Origin: Crocodylus rhombifer
Lineage: Eukaryota; Chordata; Crocodylia; Crocodylidae
DNA length: 64,000 bases
Assembly (NCBI GenBank): GCA_038503035.1
Contig: JAVSML010024356.1
Coordinates: 139,736 to 203,735, forward strand
Direction of reading: 5' to 3'
The notes beneath the pieces are model-generated. The model was not told the DNA's origin. It saw nothing but the letters and a program-made list of their open reading frames with translations, and ran no database searches. Positions 1 through 12,440 of the stretch are shown one piece after another (the stretch's first letter is position 1; every line of letters begins with the position of its first letter). Both the position numbers and the translations under genes were made by a program.

Positions 1-1649
1 ACAAAACCCCTTGCTGAAAGCAGTACTTCTGGGGGGCAAGGGGAAGGGCTTCTGGTAGCAAAGGTCAGGGGTTAGGGGACAGGACTTCCAGTCACAGGAT
101 GGTGACCAGAGGGTGGGGCACCTGTGAGGGTGCAGGGCTACCCATGTGGCCCTTGACAGCTTGCCAGAACTCGGTAAGCAGCCCTCCAGCCGAAGTTATT
201 GCCTACCCCTATTTTAAAGCATTTTTTAGGCAATGAGAAAATTGGACACACGAGTTAAACAACCAGAGTCGGTGTAGAGTAAAAATATACAGGCGTAAGA
301 ACAACACAATAAAAACCCAGATCTACAAAACAACACAAAGCAGAATTTGACTTTAACATATGCCCTTGTTTCAAGATACTCTTTGGGCAGCAGAAGGTCC
401 ACAGTACTAGCTTTAGCATATATCATTTCAAGAAGTTTGAGCACTCCATGCCAGTAAGATAAAAGTGAAATCTCTACTTAGATTATTTTTTTTTAGTAAT
501 TCTTTAAACTAACAAGAAACTTTCTGTATTCTTCTTCAGGAAATGCTTTTTTCCCCATTGCAGCCAATACAAAAGAGGTCCATTTTAACCAAACCTGCCA
601 TACTTTGCATTTGGCATCAAGATCAGCTTGCAAGGCTTGCAACTGAGATACTGAACATACAGCTCTTTTTTTGAGCATGGCCAGAAGTTATACCTGGGCA
701 GGATTGACTTTAGATGTCCCTTCTTTTACTTTGGTACGCAAATCATAGCAAAAACCTTAAAGCAGTTGACATGGGGGTTTCCTTTTGTAAAGTGCAAAGG
801 AAGTGGGAGTTGGTACACACTTGGTAGCATCTTTCTCCTGCAAGGAGTATCTCCTTGCAAAAGAGACACTTCAGACATTCATTTTAACCTAAATGTTGGC
901 TATAAATTTTACTGGAAATTGTGTTTCAACAGGAATACTTGTGGAATAAAGAACTACTAACACAAGTAACCTGATTCTGACCTGTGATTAGAATCTGCAT
1001 AGATGATACACCTAGGAGAAAAAGTACCCCTAGCCTCTGCCATGAATCCCATTAAAAGCCTTTCCACTGCACTACACTATCCTGCATCCTGTCTTCCTTA
1101 TTGTCTACATTCTTGACTTTGTGGCTATTCTAATGTTATTTTCCACTAGATGCTGGTCTACCCTCACTGCCACACAGCTTTCACTAGACTTCAGTGCTGA
1201 AGCTTCGGTAAATCATAGTGAACCAAGACTGCAAGAGTATTTTTTTTTTTTTGTATAGAAGTGAAATAAACATCTTGAATTGTTTCAATGAACTGGACAA
1301 TGCTGTAGTACAAGCTTTCTGTAAACAAGAAGGTCGTAGCCCAACTTCTCACTAACAACATCACAAAGGTTTGAAGATATAAAAGCAGGTGACTGATGAG
1401 CATACCACAAGGCACCCACTTAATTTATCATACAGCAGCAACAAGCATGGTAAGAATGAGAAAAAGGAAAGTGATGCACAATCCAACTACTGAAAAGTAT
1501 ACTGTTCACTGGAGATATTGGCTTTAGATACAGGGGTCTTCAATAGCCCTTGCTTAGCCCATGTGGACATTATGTAAACAGAGCATGATCAATGGATAAA
1601 GCAACAAAGAGTTAAAAAATTAAAAAATATTAAAATTAGAAAATCAAAC
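1..1649. other. NCOA2: NCOA2 intron sequence, no exon seen
   Basis: This is the downstream intron on the minus strand. Positions 1-210 are GC-richer than the rest and look repeat-derived. A 61-codon minus-strand frame at 493-678 (ends FPEEEYRKFLVSLKNY) is not recognised. It has no splice context matching NCOA2 and may be chance or an old processed fragment. Nothing else is supported here. Confidence 0.5.
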
Positions 1650-1790
1650 CTTCTTGGTGATGCCTTTTGGCAAATGATATCTCTCCCTCATGCTGTGCAT
1701 GGAATCTCTGAATGCACCTTCTCACCAAATCCTCCCAGCCAGGCTTCATGGCTGCTCTCATGGTGCTAGTGTCCAGTGAAGTTATCTTAC
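1650..1790 (-). CDS. NCOA2: NCOA2 coding exon 7 (start of PAS-B), last exon in window
   Basis: This 141-nt exon (phase 1 in and out) completes Gly276 and encodes residues 277-322: [20 protein letters not shown], then [16 protein letters not shown], and ends at KRHHQE. The acceptor is ACGCAG|GT and the donor GAAG|GTTTGA. The next expected exon (starting VLRQGLAFSQ in the family) is not found in 1-1649, so the gene runs off the low-coordinate edge. Confidence 0.95.
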
Positions 1791-1886
1791 CTGCGTTAAA
1801 TAAAAGCAACATTAGTTATTTTCTCTTTTTTAAAAAACCCATGGAAAACAGCAAATTGAGAGAGAGAAGTTTTGTTTTCATGATAC

Positions 1887-1985
1887 CTTGTAGGTCTTGG
1901 CGAGTAGTAAAATTCTCTGATGAGGGAAGTGGCCTTTCCTTCACTGGGACTCTTCTTGCCACACAAATCAAGCACGACTGCAAAT
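1887..1985 (-). CDS. NCOA2: NCOA2 coding exon 6
   Basis: This 99-nt exon (phase 1 in and out) completes Asp243 and encodes residues 244-275: [18 protein letters not shown], then [14 protein letters not shown]. The acceptor is TTTAAG|AT and the donor CAAG|GTATCA. A 96-bp intron separates it from the next exon, the shortest intron in the window. Confidence 0.95.
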
Positions 1986-3144
1986 CTTAAATGAAACAGT
2001 AATATATGTCAGAAACTTTGGAAGTAGGGGAACATGTTTTTAAAGGAACAAAATAGAATAGTTAAGTTTTGCATGCAGTCGCATGACTGACGGAGGCTGA
2101 CCAGGGCAGGAACCATGAGCACTACCTTTGTGAGGCAAGCTCAGAAACAGCCATAGCACTGCAGCCAGCACTGCCCCATGATTCACTGCCCCGGGTGCAG
2201 AGTTGCCATGCTACACCTCTCACCTCTGCTTGCATTTCATTTTGGATTCAGCTCCATGTGTAAGTACTCATCAACGCAGAGATGGATAGCACTGACAGGG
2301 CTTACACTGGTCTTCAATTAAAATTAAAAGTCCAGGGGGAGGGATTTTTTTTTTGGTCAAGAAAATTGTTGGGAGGATTCTGTTGTATTACTTTATACCA
2401 GCCCCATATCAGGGTATTTATGGACATTTTCTTAATTCTTTTATTTAAAAGACAGAAGACCATGGTCCATAACAGGTGGCACATGCAAATAAATTGCTGC
2501 ATTTATTTGCATATTTTTCCATGTTTATGCATATATCTGCAGCTCAACAGCTTTTCAGATAATTAATAGAAAACAACATATTGCATGTGTAAAGAGCACA
2601 ATTCTCACATTTTAATTCCTGAACTGCATTCCTTCAAAATGTACTTGTCCTTCTTGAGGAGGAAATTTCATAGTAAATGCTTTTTGAGTGATCTGAAAGC
2701 TTAAACTGCATGAGAAAATTTAACTAGTGAAGAAGTAAGTGGCAAAGGAAATGGTAAACCACAAGAGTTTTCATGTTCTGATAACTTGGAAGTTGCCGCA
2801 TGAAATTCTGTTACCACTGGGCCACATTTTTCTTATAGTTATGCTGGCATAAATCCAGAGTGAGCAGACTGACTTATAAAGTCACTCCTAATTTATACCA
2901 ATGTACCTGAATAAGTTGTGTGAAGGCTGGTGTGCCACACAAATTAAGAGAAAAAAACCCTTGCTCAGCTTAATGAAAGAAGGAACACTCACAAATGAAA
3001 GAGGGAGAAAGTCTCTCCACTGCTCTGAAACTACTGTATCTTGATTTCAATGCAACTCAGCTCACAATTATTTGGATTGGTACTGGAAGAAGAAAATTAG
3101 AACACCACAGAAGTGAGCAAGCCTAGTAGGTATTCTCACTTTAC
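1986..3144. other. NCOA2: NCOA2 intron with palindromic repeat debris
   Basis: This intron lies between exons 5 and 6. Around 2806-2925 is an imperfect palindrome: GGCATAAATCCAGAGTGA on one arm, CACTCCTAATTTATACCAA on the other. This looks like a degraded short palindromic MITE of a kind common in sauropsids. The remainder shows no gene. Confidence 0.4.
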
Positions 3145-3330
3145 CTTCACCGTCCTCCTTGATGGACTTTGGTTGAGAAACAGCAAAGCACTGCATAGTT
3201 TCATATTTTTGATGCGCTTCCTGGTTATCATGGCCTTCTTCAGAATCAGTTGAAGGTTTTACCAGCATCCGACAATTAAAGGTATGGCTGTTGCGCCTAG
3301 GAGCTTCACCAGACCAAGGTCCCCCATTCA
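3145..3330 (-). CDS. NCOA2: NCOA2 coding exon 5 (PAS region)
   Basis: This 186-nt exon (phase 1 in and out) completes Val181 and encodes residues 182-242. Recognisable stretches are [35 protein letters not shown] and [12 protein letters not shown]. The acceptor is ACTCAG|TG and the donor GAAG|GTAAAG. Compared with the mammalian sequence as I recall it, the acidic stretch around DSEEGHD appears one residue shorter. Confidence 0.96.
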
Positions 3331-5693
3331 CTGAGTAAAGTAAAAAATACAGTGTAAGGTTATTCTCAGAGGTGTTCAATCCAAGCACAATTTAAACCTA
3401 AAATTAATTATGGTACTTTATTTATAATGTCATTTAGTATGTAGTACAATTTTGATATAAGAACATGAGCTGGCTTGTGGAAAGCAATTTAGAAAAAATT
3501 CTCATAATTTAAACTGAATGACAAATCTCTAGTTCAGCTGCCTTGTCTTTTACTTGATTAGGCATCTTGATTAGAATACCAGTATAGCAGTGCAGTCCTA
3601 ATTACTAAACAAAGTGATAGAGCATAATAACTGATCCTCTCACTGACACTTCTCCCAATTCCAACTAGAGGAGCTGGAATAAAGGACATATTTACCCTGG
3701 TGTAAACCATCTTTATACCAAAGTGGTGGGGGGGAAAGGAGTTTACACACAGTGCAGATCCCAATTCTGGCAACTTACTAGAATCTGATGTGGAGTTACC
3801 CCAGGACAAAACAGATTTCAAAATATTTCAGATGTGTCACGTGCCCACAGTTATCCTGGAACCACTCAAAGAAAACAGGCTATTCCCATCATTCCTGCCA
3901 CCTAGTGGTAAGCCACCTACTCTGCAGCAGCTACGCCAAGGTAACTGGTCATCTGTCCTTTTTGCGTTGCAGCCATGTACAAAACCAAAGTAAATCAAAT
4001 TAAGTTAATTTATCACTGGCTTGCATCCATAGATGCTTCTTGAGCAAATCCCGGGACGTCATTCTCCCCTTGTACTCGGCCTTGGTGAGGCCGCAGCTGG
4101 AGTACTGCGTCCAGTTTTGGGCTCCACAATTCAAAAAGGATGTGGAGAAGCTTGAGAGAGTCCAGAGGAGAGCCACGCACATGATCAGAGGTCAGGAAAA
4201 CAGATCTTATGATGATAGGCTGAGAGACATGGGGCTCTTTAGCCTGGAAAAGCGTAGGTTCAGGGGTGATCTGATGGCCACCTACAAGTTTATCGGGGTG
4301 ACCACCAGGATCTGGGGGAACGTCTGTTCACCAGAGCGCCCCAAGGGATGACTAGGTTGAACGGTCATAAACTCCTGCAAGACTATTTCAGACTGGACAT
4401 AAGGAAGAATTTCTTTCCTGTCCGAGCCCCCAAGGTCTGGAACAGTCTGCCAGCGGAGGCGGTTCAAGCACCTACACTGAACACCTCCAAGAGTAAATTG
4501 GATGCTTATCTTGCTGGGATCCTATAACCCCAGCTGACTTCCTGCCCTTTGGGCAGGGGGCTGGACTCGATCTCCCAAGGTCCCTTCCAGCCCTGATGTC
4601 TATGTCTATGAAATCATATTTCCAGGTCTTCTATGCTAAGGCCTGGAAAAAAGAATGTGCAGTATGGCAATGTTAGCCCATTTAAGTCTGGAAACAGTTG
4701 GCTATTATAATAGAAAAGAAATAATATTGAAAATATTATTCACTAAGAGCTTGGACAGATTAGGGACAAATGATTAGAGAAAAAATTAACCTGATAAAAA
4801 CAGAAATGTAGGGCAAGCCAAAATAAAACAAATATCTTAAGCTATAACACAAAAGACTACAGGAAGAAGATAATAAAACTAACCCTGTCCAGAGTACTTA
4901 AGACAAGTAAAACCAAAGGAAACAAAAGCCTAGGATGCATATAGATACAGGGTATAAATGAGAGCAAATTATTGTAACACTGCATAAAGAACTAATGAGG
5001 ACATAATAAAATAGTGTGTATAATCCTGCTCAACCCTTTATAATGGGTAATAAATACACAGAGAAGGCAAAGAAAAGGCAGACATGAACAATGCGGTAAC
5101 TTGCATTTCTTAGCCATTCGAAAAATGTAACATTTTTTCTTCTTTAACATGTTTGATCAAAAAATTAAAAAGTCAACATTAGAAGAAATAAAGTATGAAT
5201 ATAACAGAGGTGCAACTAATACGATTGCTTTATTTTTGTTTAAAAGAATGGGATAAACACTTGGGGAAAAAAAATAACGAAATGAAATTTCTAACACATG
5301 ACAGTTTGTCCTATGGAAAAAAAAAGTCCTTTCTCCTTTTATATTATGTATAATTTCTTACAATATCCAGACTAGATGTGGGAGGAAGGAGAACTCACAG
5401 GGAATATGAAGATTCACTCTAAAGATCTTGTAATAATGTCAATCAAATGTGCCAGTTGCTATGAGCAACTTTGAACAAAAGCTAAACCCAAATGAAGAGA
5501 CAAAAGGAGGATGTATTTCAGAAACAATTAATTATCACATAGCCATTAGATATACTGACAGTAAATACAGTGCATATGACAAAGATTTAAGTAATGGGGT
5601 GATATCTGCTGAAGTAATTAAAACATTAACTTAAGAAACCAAAGTTATATGCAAATAAGCAATGATTTTTTTTTTTGAGGGAACTGAATGTAC
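3331..5693. other. NCOA2: NCOA2 intron with one CR1 tail
   Basis: This intron lies between exons 4 and 5. It contains the CR1 fragment at 4016-4614, annotated separately. The remaining AT-rich sequence shows no other coding or structural feature. Confidence 0.6.
4016..4614 (+). mobile_element. CR1 LINE, 5'-truncated 3' end
   Basis: This is the end of a CR1 reverse transcriptase plus its 3' UTR. The frame at 4040-4351 reads [20 protein letters not shown], then [11 protein letters not shown] and [19 protein letters not shown]. It then frameshifts within the sequence that in other copies continues as LFTRAPQG. The 3' tail carries the CR1 signature CCTTCCAGCCCTGATGTCTA followed by short TATG-rich repeats. 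It is antisense to NCOA2 and closely related to the copies at 29070 and 42278. Confidence 0.9.
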
Positions 5694-5871
5694 CTAAAGA
5701 TTTTGGTAGCAGATTTCTGACAAATTCATTGTGGTCCCCTACATGCAGGATGCTGTACACACTTGTGTTCATCAGCTCTTCTTGGTTGTACCTTAGGTAC
5801 TGTGTCACATTCTCAGAAACAAACACAACATTGCCTTCCAGGTTCACTACAAAGAAGAACCCATCTAGGGC
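5694..5871 (-). CDS. NCOA2: NCOA2 coding exon 4 (PAS-A)
   Basis: This 178-nt exon (phase 0 in, phase 1 out) encodes residues 122-180. It holds the PAS-A core: [20 protein letters not shown], then [14 protein letters not shown] and [14 protein letters not shown]. The acceptor is TTCTAG|GCC and the donor TTAG|GTACAT. PAS domains of p160 coactivators mediate contacts with partner transcription factors. Confidence 0.97.
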
Positions 5872-8800
5872 CTAGAATAGAGAGAAAAGCCATACTCAGA
5901 TTAATAAAACACATAGAAAACAATACTCTTATTTGAAGGACAGATGTCTTCACTGTTCCTGTTCTTGCCACCCCCCCAAGCCCTTGTCTTGATAATAAAA
6001 TGCAAGAAGAGTAAGAAATTTTATATAATCAAATCCTATTCAAAGTATAATACTATTGTTAGAGATGTAGATTTCATGTTAATAGTAGCCTAGTATGAAG
6101 TCAGTACTTAAAAAGTCAGAAGAAGAAAGGATCTTAAAGTCTATAGTGCACTGAATTTCTCTATCTTTATAATTTGTGACAGCTGACTTACAGGACTTTT
6201 TAAAAACTGTCTCCTATCCACCTTTTGAAACATGCCAAATATTATGTTTCGTTTCTCCCCATCAGGAAAAAAAATGAAATTTGTCTCCACAAGAGATTCC
6301 CATGAAAAAATAAAATCACGGTGTTGTTTCCCAGCAGTATTTGGTCTTAAGATGCAAACATAATACTGCATAAGTGCCTAGGAATAACTCAAAGCCTCTC
6401 TGTTTAATTTTTATAATATACAGATAAGGGATACAGATTTAAAACTGAAAGTATCACAGCTACTGGGTCCAAGCATTCTATTATCAGCTAACAGACCTTT
6501 TCCCACTTTGCCCGATTTATTAACCTTTTCAGAATAGTATATGAAAATCATCAAAAAACTAGTTAGTTTGCATTTTGATTTGGAAGTGCAAATGGACAAT
6601 GTTATGCCTATAGTAAAGAAAAAAAGCACACTGTTGATAGAACATAATGGTTACCCATGACTTTTTCAGGAATCCAGACTAATTATCTACCTGTCTAAAG
6701 CATGCTACAAACTAGTTCTTAGGGGCGTTGTTATACCAAATAATAGTATATGAAACCCATGGGTGCTTTTTTCACATGGTTCAGCCTATATAATACAGGA
6801 CCCATGGTCTCCCTAATATGCACATTTAGTCCACTTAGACTTTAGAAACACATTAAAAATAATGCATACCACTGACCTGCTAGCAGATCCATAATACATC
6901 TATATAATCCAATATTGAATCTTATAGGACATCAAAGGAAAAATATTTTATTTAGACTATAAAATATTCAAAATATATGTTTGAGATTGCACAGAGACGG
7001 CTTAAAATATAAAAAACTGGAAAAACAGAAATGAGGAGGGTAAAAGAAAACACAGCATAACAACTGAGTTCTCAAATTAATCATTGGCAATTTTTAAATT
7101 ATAAAAATATATGTACCCATTTCTATATATACATAAATCGCCTCTACCTGTTTCAGCATTGAAATACTTCAGATCCACTTTTGTTTTGTCAACTGTCACA
7201 ATTTAAGCCTCACTTTTTTAAAAAAGAAATATTTCTGTTGCTTTTTTTTTCCTGTTTCTTTATAGTTTTTTGGCTGTTTGTGAACATTTACCTCCATTTT
7301 ATTTCCTTTTTTAGAAGTTGACCACTTAATTTATAACCTATACCCATTACAAGTTTTAATTTATTCAGACTTGAATCCTAACAGCAAATCATTTGTTGAC
7401 ATCATTGGTGTGGAAGAATGTCTTCATGCACTTATGTTCATGCTACATAAGGGAGATTTCTCAAATGTCAGGTAGGTGTCTCAAGTTGATCAGTGCTTTA
7501 ATGACTTTCTACAATTTTTTCTGCTATATCTTCCACAACCAAAATCTTCCTATAGTAGTTGCTTTCTTGGCAAAGGACTGCCAGAGGCAACTTCTTCAGA
7601 GCTTTTGGAGTTGACCAAGAGAGTTGTTAGAGGCTGGTAGGAATGTAGGAACCAAGCATGTCCTATTTGCAGCACCCCAATCTCCTACTGTTCTGAAGCA
7701 AAAGGCACGTTTCAGCTGCCCTTTACAGCAACCAGTAAGCTGTCAAGCCAACTGATGCATCAAGCCATTTAAAATTTACTGAGGCTTCCACTTTGGTACT
7801 ACTCATTTCTTATCGTTTCCCCAGATGTATTCCAACAGGACAGATGGCTGATACAATAATGAAAACCAACATCCCTTCCTTCAGGGACATAGTTCTGACA
7901 ATTTCTCCCCCCTGTCATTGCTAGAGACAATGTAATCAGAAGGGAGAAAAAAAAGAACAGAACTTCTTTCAGAGGACACAATGGAACAGAGGAAGTTGGG
8001 TTCTGAGTTTCTGTTCATTACTGTCTCACTGTTTTCTTCACATTTAGACAGGAAGGCTAGGTACAGACATTAAAGAAAGCCAAAGGCAGAATCAACCTAA
8101 GTCATGCCGTTTTCTCTAAGTGGTGTAGTTTAGACCAGTGGTGAACAGAACACACGTTCACCCCTTGGTGGTGGGGACAAATCTTAGACTGGGTTCCACT
8201 ATTTTTAAGCTAGTCTACGTGTGCCAAACTTCAGTTCTATTATGGGTCTGGACTGGTTTCTGATCACCTACACAGGTAAAAGTGTAACATCTGTATCTGG
8301 CTGAAATGTCCCACCAAAACCAGTGATTATTATGAACTCGACTCACTTTCTTCAACAGGAAAACACGAGGACATCTAAATTATATTCTTTACTAGAAACA
8401 GACAACAAAGTTCCTAAAACAAATAGAACTAGCACCGAGTCCACCGGTACATCCATTATTTTCCTTACTTGGCAAAAGAAAAAAATGTGGACGTATCAAG
8501 ACTGAGGTACATAAAGAGATGGAAAAGACCAAATCATATTTCCTTACACAGAAGCACAGAATATATCTGTAGTCTTTACACAGTGAATGCTTAACAACTG
8601 TGCAATCTTTTATATATCTGTTGCACAAGGGCTTGAACAAAACATATTTCAAAGTAGAGGAAAAAAGAAACTAAACCTTAATAAATTAATGGTTGGCTAA
8701 TAAGCAGGCATTTTACCTACTATATTTACTACAATTTACACACAATAGGAGAAGGTAGTTTTTTTAGTCTTAATGTCTTTTTAGCATAATTTTTTTTTAA

Positions 8801-10045
8801 ATCCATGTGATTACGACAGATTCTTATAATCAAATTAACAGATATATGAGATTAGAATTTTATCCAACAACATAAGAGTTATGAGGCTTAACTCCAATAG
8901 TTAGCAACCCCCCCCAACATTCAGTTCAGTGAGCATGTTTAATAAATATTAATTATAGTGTTTATTTAATTAAATTAATGAACTAGCTTTCCAAAGGACA
9001 ACTTTGATGAACAAATAGTTCTAACCTTTTTAGTTCTGGAGTATTTTTAGTGCATTTATCCATGTGCAGTGCAGGGAACAATATCAACTGTTTGTGTTTT
9101 TATCTAATGAATCATGGAAAGCAGTTCAAATATATATAACTGGTATAGTTATAACAGTTTATAACCAGGCTCCTGCTATGTTTTGGGAATAATAGCATAA
9201 TTTAGATCTGTCAAACTTGGCTCCTCCAGCTGGACTCAGAACTCTTTTTTTGTTTTTATCTAAACCAATGTTTATCTATCCTTAGAGAGAAAGTCTACAG
9301 TTAGAATGGGTATTAACTGTTTGCAACAGAGCTAACACAGATAAAATATCAGTGCCACAGAGAGTATGCGATAGTAACATAATATATTCGCATCCCAGAT
9401 GATGCATCTACACAATACATAGCAATGATATCAATGGCTCATTTAAAGAGCTAGAGCTTTTAACCATGCTAAGCTAACCAAAAGTTTTATCCTGAAGAAT
9501 TCTCACAAGTGATTTGTTTAGCATTCTGCAGGGGAAATAATCATACTCCCTATAATGTAATGGCAAAAGTTATTAAGACTGTGGCAATGATGTACAGTTT
9601 AAGAGGATGCACTCCTACACAGTGCACATGCATAAATCAATACTAGTATACATCTGAGCGCTCCAAATCTCTCAGCTTTCACAGTGTATAAACTACGTAC
9701 ATATAAACACACAAAAATAAAGACATTTCCTAAAAAGCTTAAACATAAATACTATGAAAATTCCAGCAATTAAATATATAATCAATGCTATTCTAATCTT
9801 ACTGCTCTTGGAATAAACAAGAGGTGTTTCTTCCCCTCACCCCCCAGTAACCTATGGGAATAACAAGCAATAACCTATGCGAAACAGCATAATAACGCCA
9901 TGATGGCATTTATTAAAACCATACTACTTGACCATTCATTTCAGAGCCAGCCCCACTTTGCTTTTTTCATTCCTAGACACTCATTTTGTTATTATAGGTA
10001 GCAAAATTAATTCAAATACAGTACAATGAAAACTGTGCCCTTCAC
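5872..10045. other. NCOA2: NCOA2 intron, mostly unique AT-rich sequence
   Basis: This 4.2-kb intron lies between exons 3 and 4. A MITE end at 8055 is annotated separately. Short homopolymer runs occur (C9 near 8909, T runs near 8790). No coding exon or RNA gene was recognised. Confidence 0.5.
8055..8240. mobile_element. Short MITE-like element, one end clear
   Basis: The left end GGCTAGGTACAGACATTAAA is followed by GAAAGCCAAAGGC and then GTGTAGTTTAGACCAG. The same order occurs on the opposite strand at 54788-54700 (GGCTAGGTACAGACAGTC, AAAAGCCCAAGGC, TAGTTTAAACAG). That recurrence marks a repeat family. The right end is uncertain; AGTCTACGTGTGCC near 8213 may be part of it. Confidence 0.5.
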
Positions 10046-10149
10046 CTCAAGCATCATTGGTCCAAGTGCATCCTTGTCAATGACACTCTGACCTGTAGAT
10101 GACACATCTGCTTTTTGTACTTCGTCTTCATTGGCTGCTGCAGCTTTTT
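10046..10149 (-). CDS. NCOA2: NCOA2 coding exon 3 (bHLH-PAS linker)
   Basis: This 104-nt exon (phase 1 in, phase 0 out) completes Glu87 and encodes residues 88-121, running from [14 protein letters not shown] to [11 protein letters not shown]. It links the bHLH to PAS-A. The acceptor is TTGTAG|AA and the donor GAG|GTGAAG. It is too short for an ORF-length filter but fits the neighbouring exons in phase and in protein sequence. Confidence 0.95.
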
Positions 10150-12170
10150 CTACAATAAAGAAGACTATGCATTAAATAACATACTAGAAGTATTATGCAT
10201 TGTCAAGTCTTAGTACACTGTTGCATAGCTACCAAGTAGTCACAGGGCAACAACATTGCCAATGAGATTAAAGAGATTTCCATTCCAATAAAACAGAAGT
10301 CTGACTAGTGTATTATACCCAATTTGACAAGTTATTTTTTAGAATATAAATAAATCAATATAATGGTTTCATCCTAGTCCCTGGTAGATATTAGACTAAA
10401 CCATTGGGTATATATACACTATTTAGAATGACACAGGATCTTTATTTACAAAGAAGTGATCAGAAACTACACAAGAGTTTCAGGTTAGGAAAAACATGCA
10501 TTAGGAGAGCTATCTATAAGAGCCTGGAAAGCTCCTGCCTACACATTTAAAAATAAAAGGGAATAGAACATCGGGCTCCACTCCTGAGTTTAGGCAATGT
10601 ATAGTAGGCTTGGCACTCCCATTTCCACCCCACCCCAAGTTAAAACAAACATATGAAAAAAGAATTACATTGTAACTTGAAAACTAGTATCATTTACCAA
10701 TGTGTACATAAAATACATATAACCTTGAGTGCACTGCATGAAAATTATAAACAACAAAAGCAAACAACTTTTGAGGAAGATAATACCACCAATGACTGCT
10801 GACAAGATATGATCAGAATATTTGCTTGTATCTATGTATTTCTATATTGATTAAACATCTAAACCAGAATTTGAGTCAAGATATTTAATAAACTAAATAA
10901 GTAACCAAAATTGCACTCAGAATTATGACAACCTGTATTAATTATCCTACACTTTTGTTTTTTGAAAAACATCATCTTGGCATTTAAAGATACATTCACC
11001 AAAAATTATTGAAAAAACCCCCTATAAAAGAACATATACACACCACTAGGCTTAAAGTTAATGAAACGTGATTAATGGATTGTGTTAATAACCATCATGT
11101 TAAAATACTTTTTATACTAGGAGATCAATACAAACTTATGAGCTAAATAGTTACTGAACATTCCAAACTCCTACAATTTTTAGGTATGCTATTGTACTGT
11201 AATGTTGTAAATACCTAAAAATATTTAAAAGACGACAAATAGGATAAACTGAGATTGTTGCACTCCCACTCCAAAGTTTATATTTTCTACATCACTGAAT
11301 CACCAGAAATCCCAGTCTGATAAGAATTATTAAAAATTCCATATGCAGAAGGGCCATTAAGAATTTGCAAAGCGCATCTGTGGGAGAAAATTAAAGTATT
11401 GCTCATAGAAATTAAAAGGTACCAAAGAAAGACCCAAACCTACAGTATTTTCCATTGAGTATTTGAAGCCCTCTCAGATTTTCCTCCGAATTGTTTCCTT
11501 GGTAGAGGCTAGGAGGATAAAATGAATGTAGTTACCCTACCCCTCCAGACACAAAGCAAGCAGGAAGATGGTACTTAAAATCCATGGACAACCCCCAAAA
11601 TCCGTGAACATCTGTTAAAGAAATAATTCTCATCTTACATATCTATACTAGTCTGATGAATTTTAATGCGTTAAAATCTATGCACATACACTAATCATTT
11701 TACCCATGACTGAAATGCTGCTAGCCTAGGTACATAGGATAAGAGAGGGATGGATAATGGTCATGTTACAAAACAATGTAAGAGTAGGGGGATCCGGCAA
11801 GATCTGGGGATGTAGTGTATATGCATGTCCGTTCTCTCGCTGATAGAAACAATCCTTGTTTTTGCACCACAAAATAACTGCAATGGCATAGTCTATATTT
11901 TTTTTTAAATAGCATCTTAGCACTTTAATACCTTCACTACTTTAGCATTTAATACCTTCTTGAATGTCACAGAATTGGAGCTAAATTGTTTATGCCTTTT
12001 CAGAGTTGGGATTTTCAGGTTTCAACTTTTATATAACTGTTTTACAAATTCTCTTGAGATAGGGTCCCTTAAAAATCAAGTCAAAGTCAGGGATTAGCAG
12101 GACACAGGCTCTAGGCTAATCAAAATGTTACTGACTTGAGAATTCTCATGGCTAGACGAATGTTTTAGAT
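10150..12170. other. NCOA2: NCOA2 large intron, unique AT-rich part
   Basis: This is the proximal 2 kb of the 41.8-kb intron. It is AT-rich with no recognised repeat, exon or RNA gene. Confidence 0.45.
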
Positions 12171-12300
12171 CAGGGGTTCCGAAACTTTTTGGACTAGGCA
12201 GCTTTGGTTTAACAGTCTAGGTATTCTAAAAAGCACTGAGAGTGGGACCCAGGTGCAGGATTTTGGGATCTATAAGGTCTATAATCTAACTGAAAAGTAA
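12171..12300 (+). mobile_element. hAT-like terminal fragment
   Basis: CAGGGGTTCCGAAACTTTTT at 12171 resembles the terminal inverted repeat of Charlie-type hAT elements. No matching right end was found, so this is a truncated or solo end. The right limit given is arbitrary. Confidence 0.35.
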
Positions 12301-12309
12301 AATTGAAAA

Positions 12310-12440
12310 GTAGGTTGTTGGTTATAGTTATGTTGGTCTAAGGACGTACATAGACAAGGTTCTTTGGGCAGATGTGAGATCTTTTATTATTTAGTTGGTC
12401 TAGTAAAAGATATTATATCTACCCAAAGAACCTTGTCTGC
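12310..12440. mobile_element. Penelope-like terminal repeat in snap-back (inverted) arrangement
   Basis: The motif order TGTTGGTCTAAGGAC, then ACAAGGTTCTTTGGG, then GATCTTTTATTA matches the terminus of the Penelope-like copy at 47356 (TTTTAAGGACATAAGC, GAATCTGATATCTCTTC, TTAGACCAAC). The fragment then folds back: 12352-12386 and 12404-12438 are 35-bp arms with 4 mismatches and a 17-nt spacer. Partial inverted terminal duplications are known for Penelope-like elements. Confidence 0.65.

Noticed and set aside
1712..1990. Plus-strand 92-codon frame
   Set aside because: It is antisense to NCOA2 exons 6 and 7.
3068..3388. Minus-strand 106-codon frame as a single-exon gene
   Set aside because: It is NCOA2 exon 5 read through into both flanking introns; the splice sites at 3330 and 3145 delimit the real coding part.
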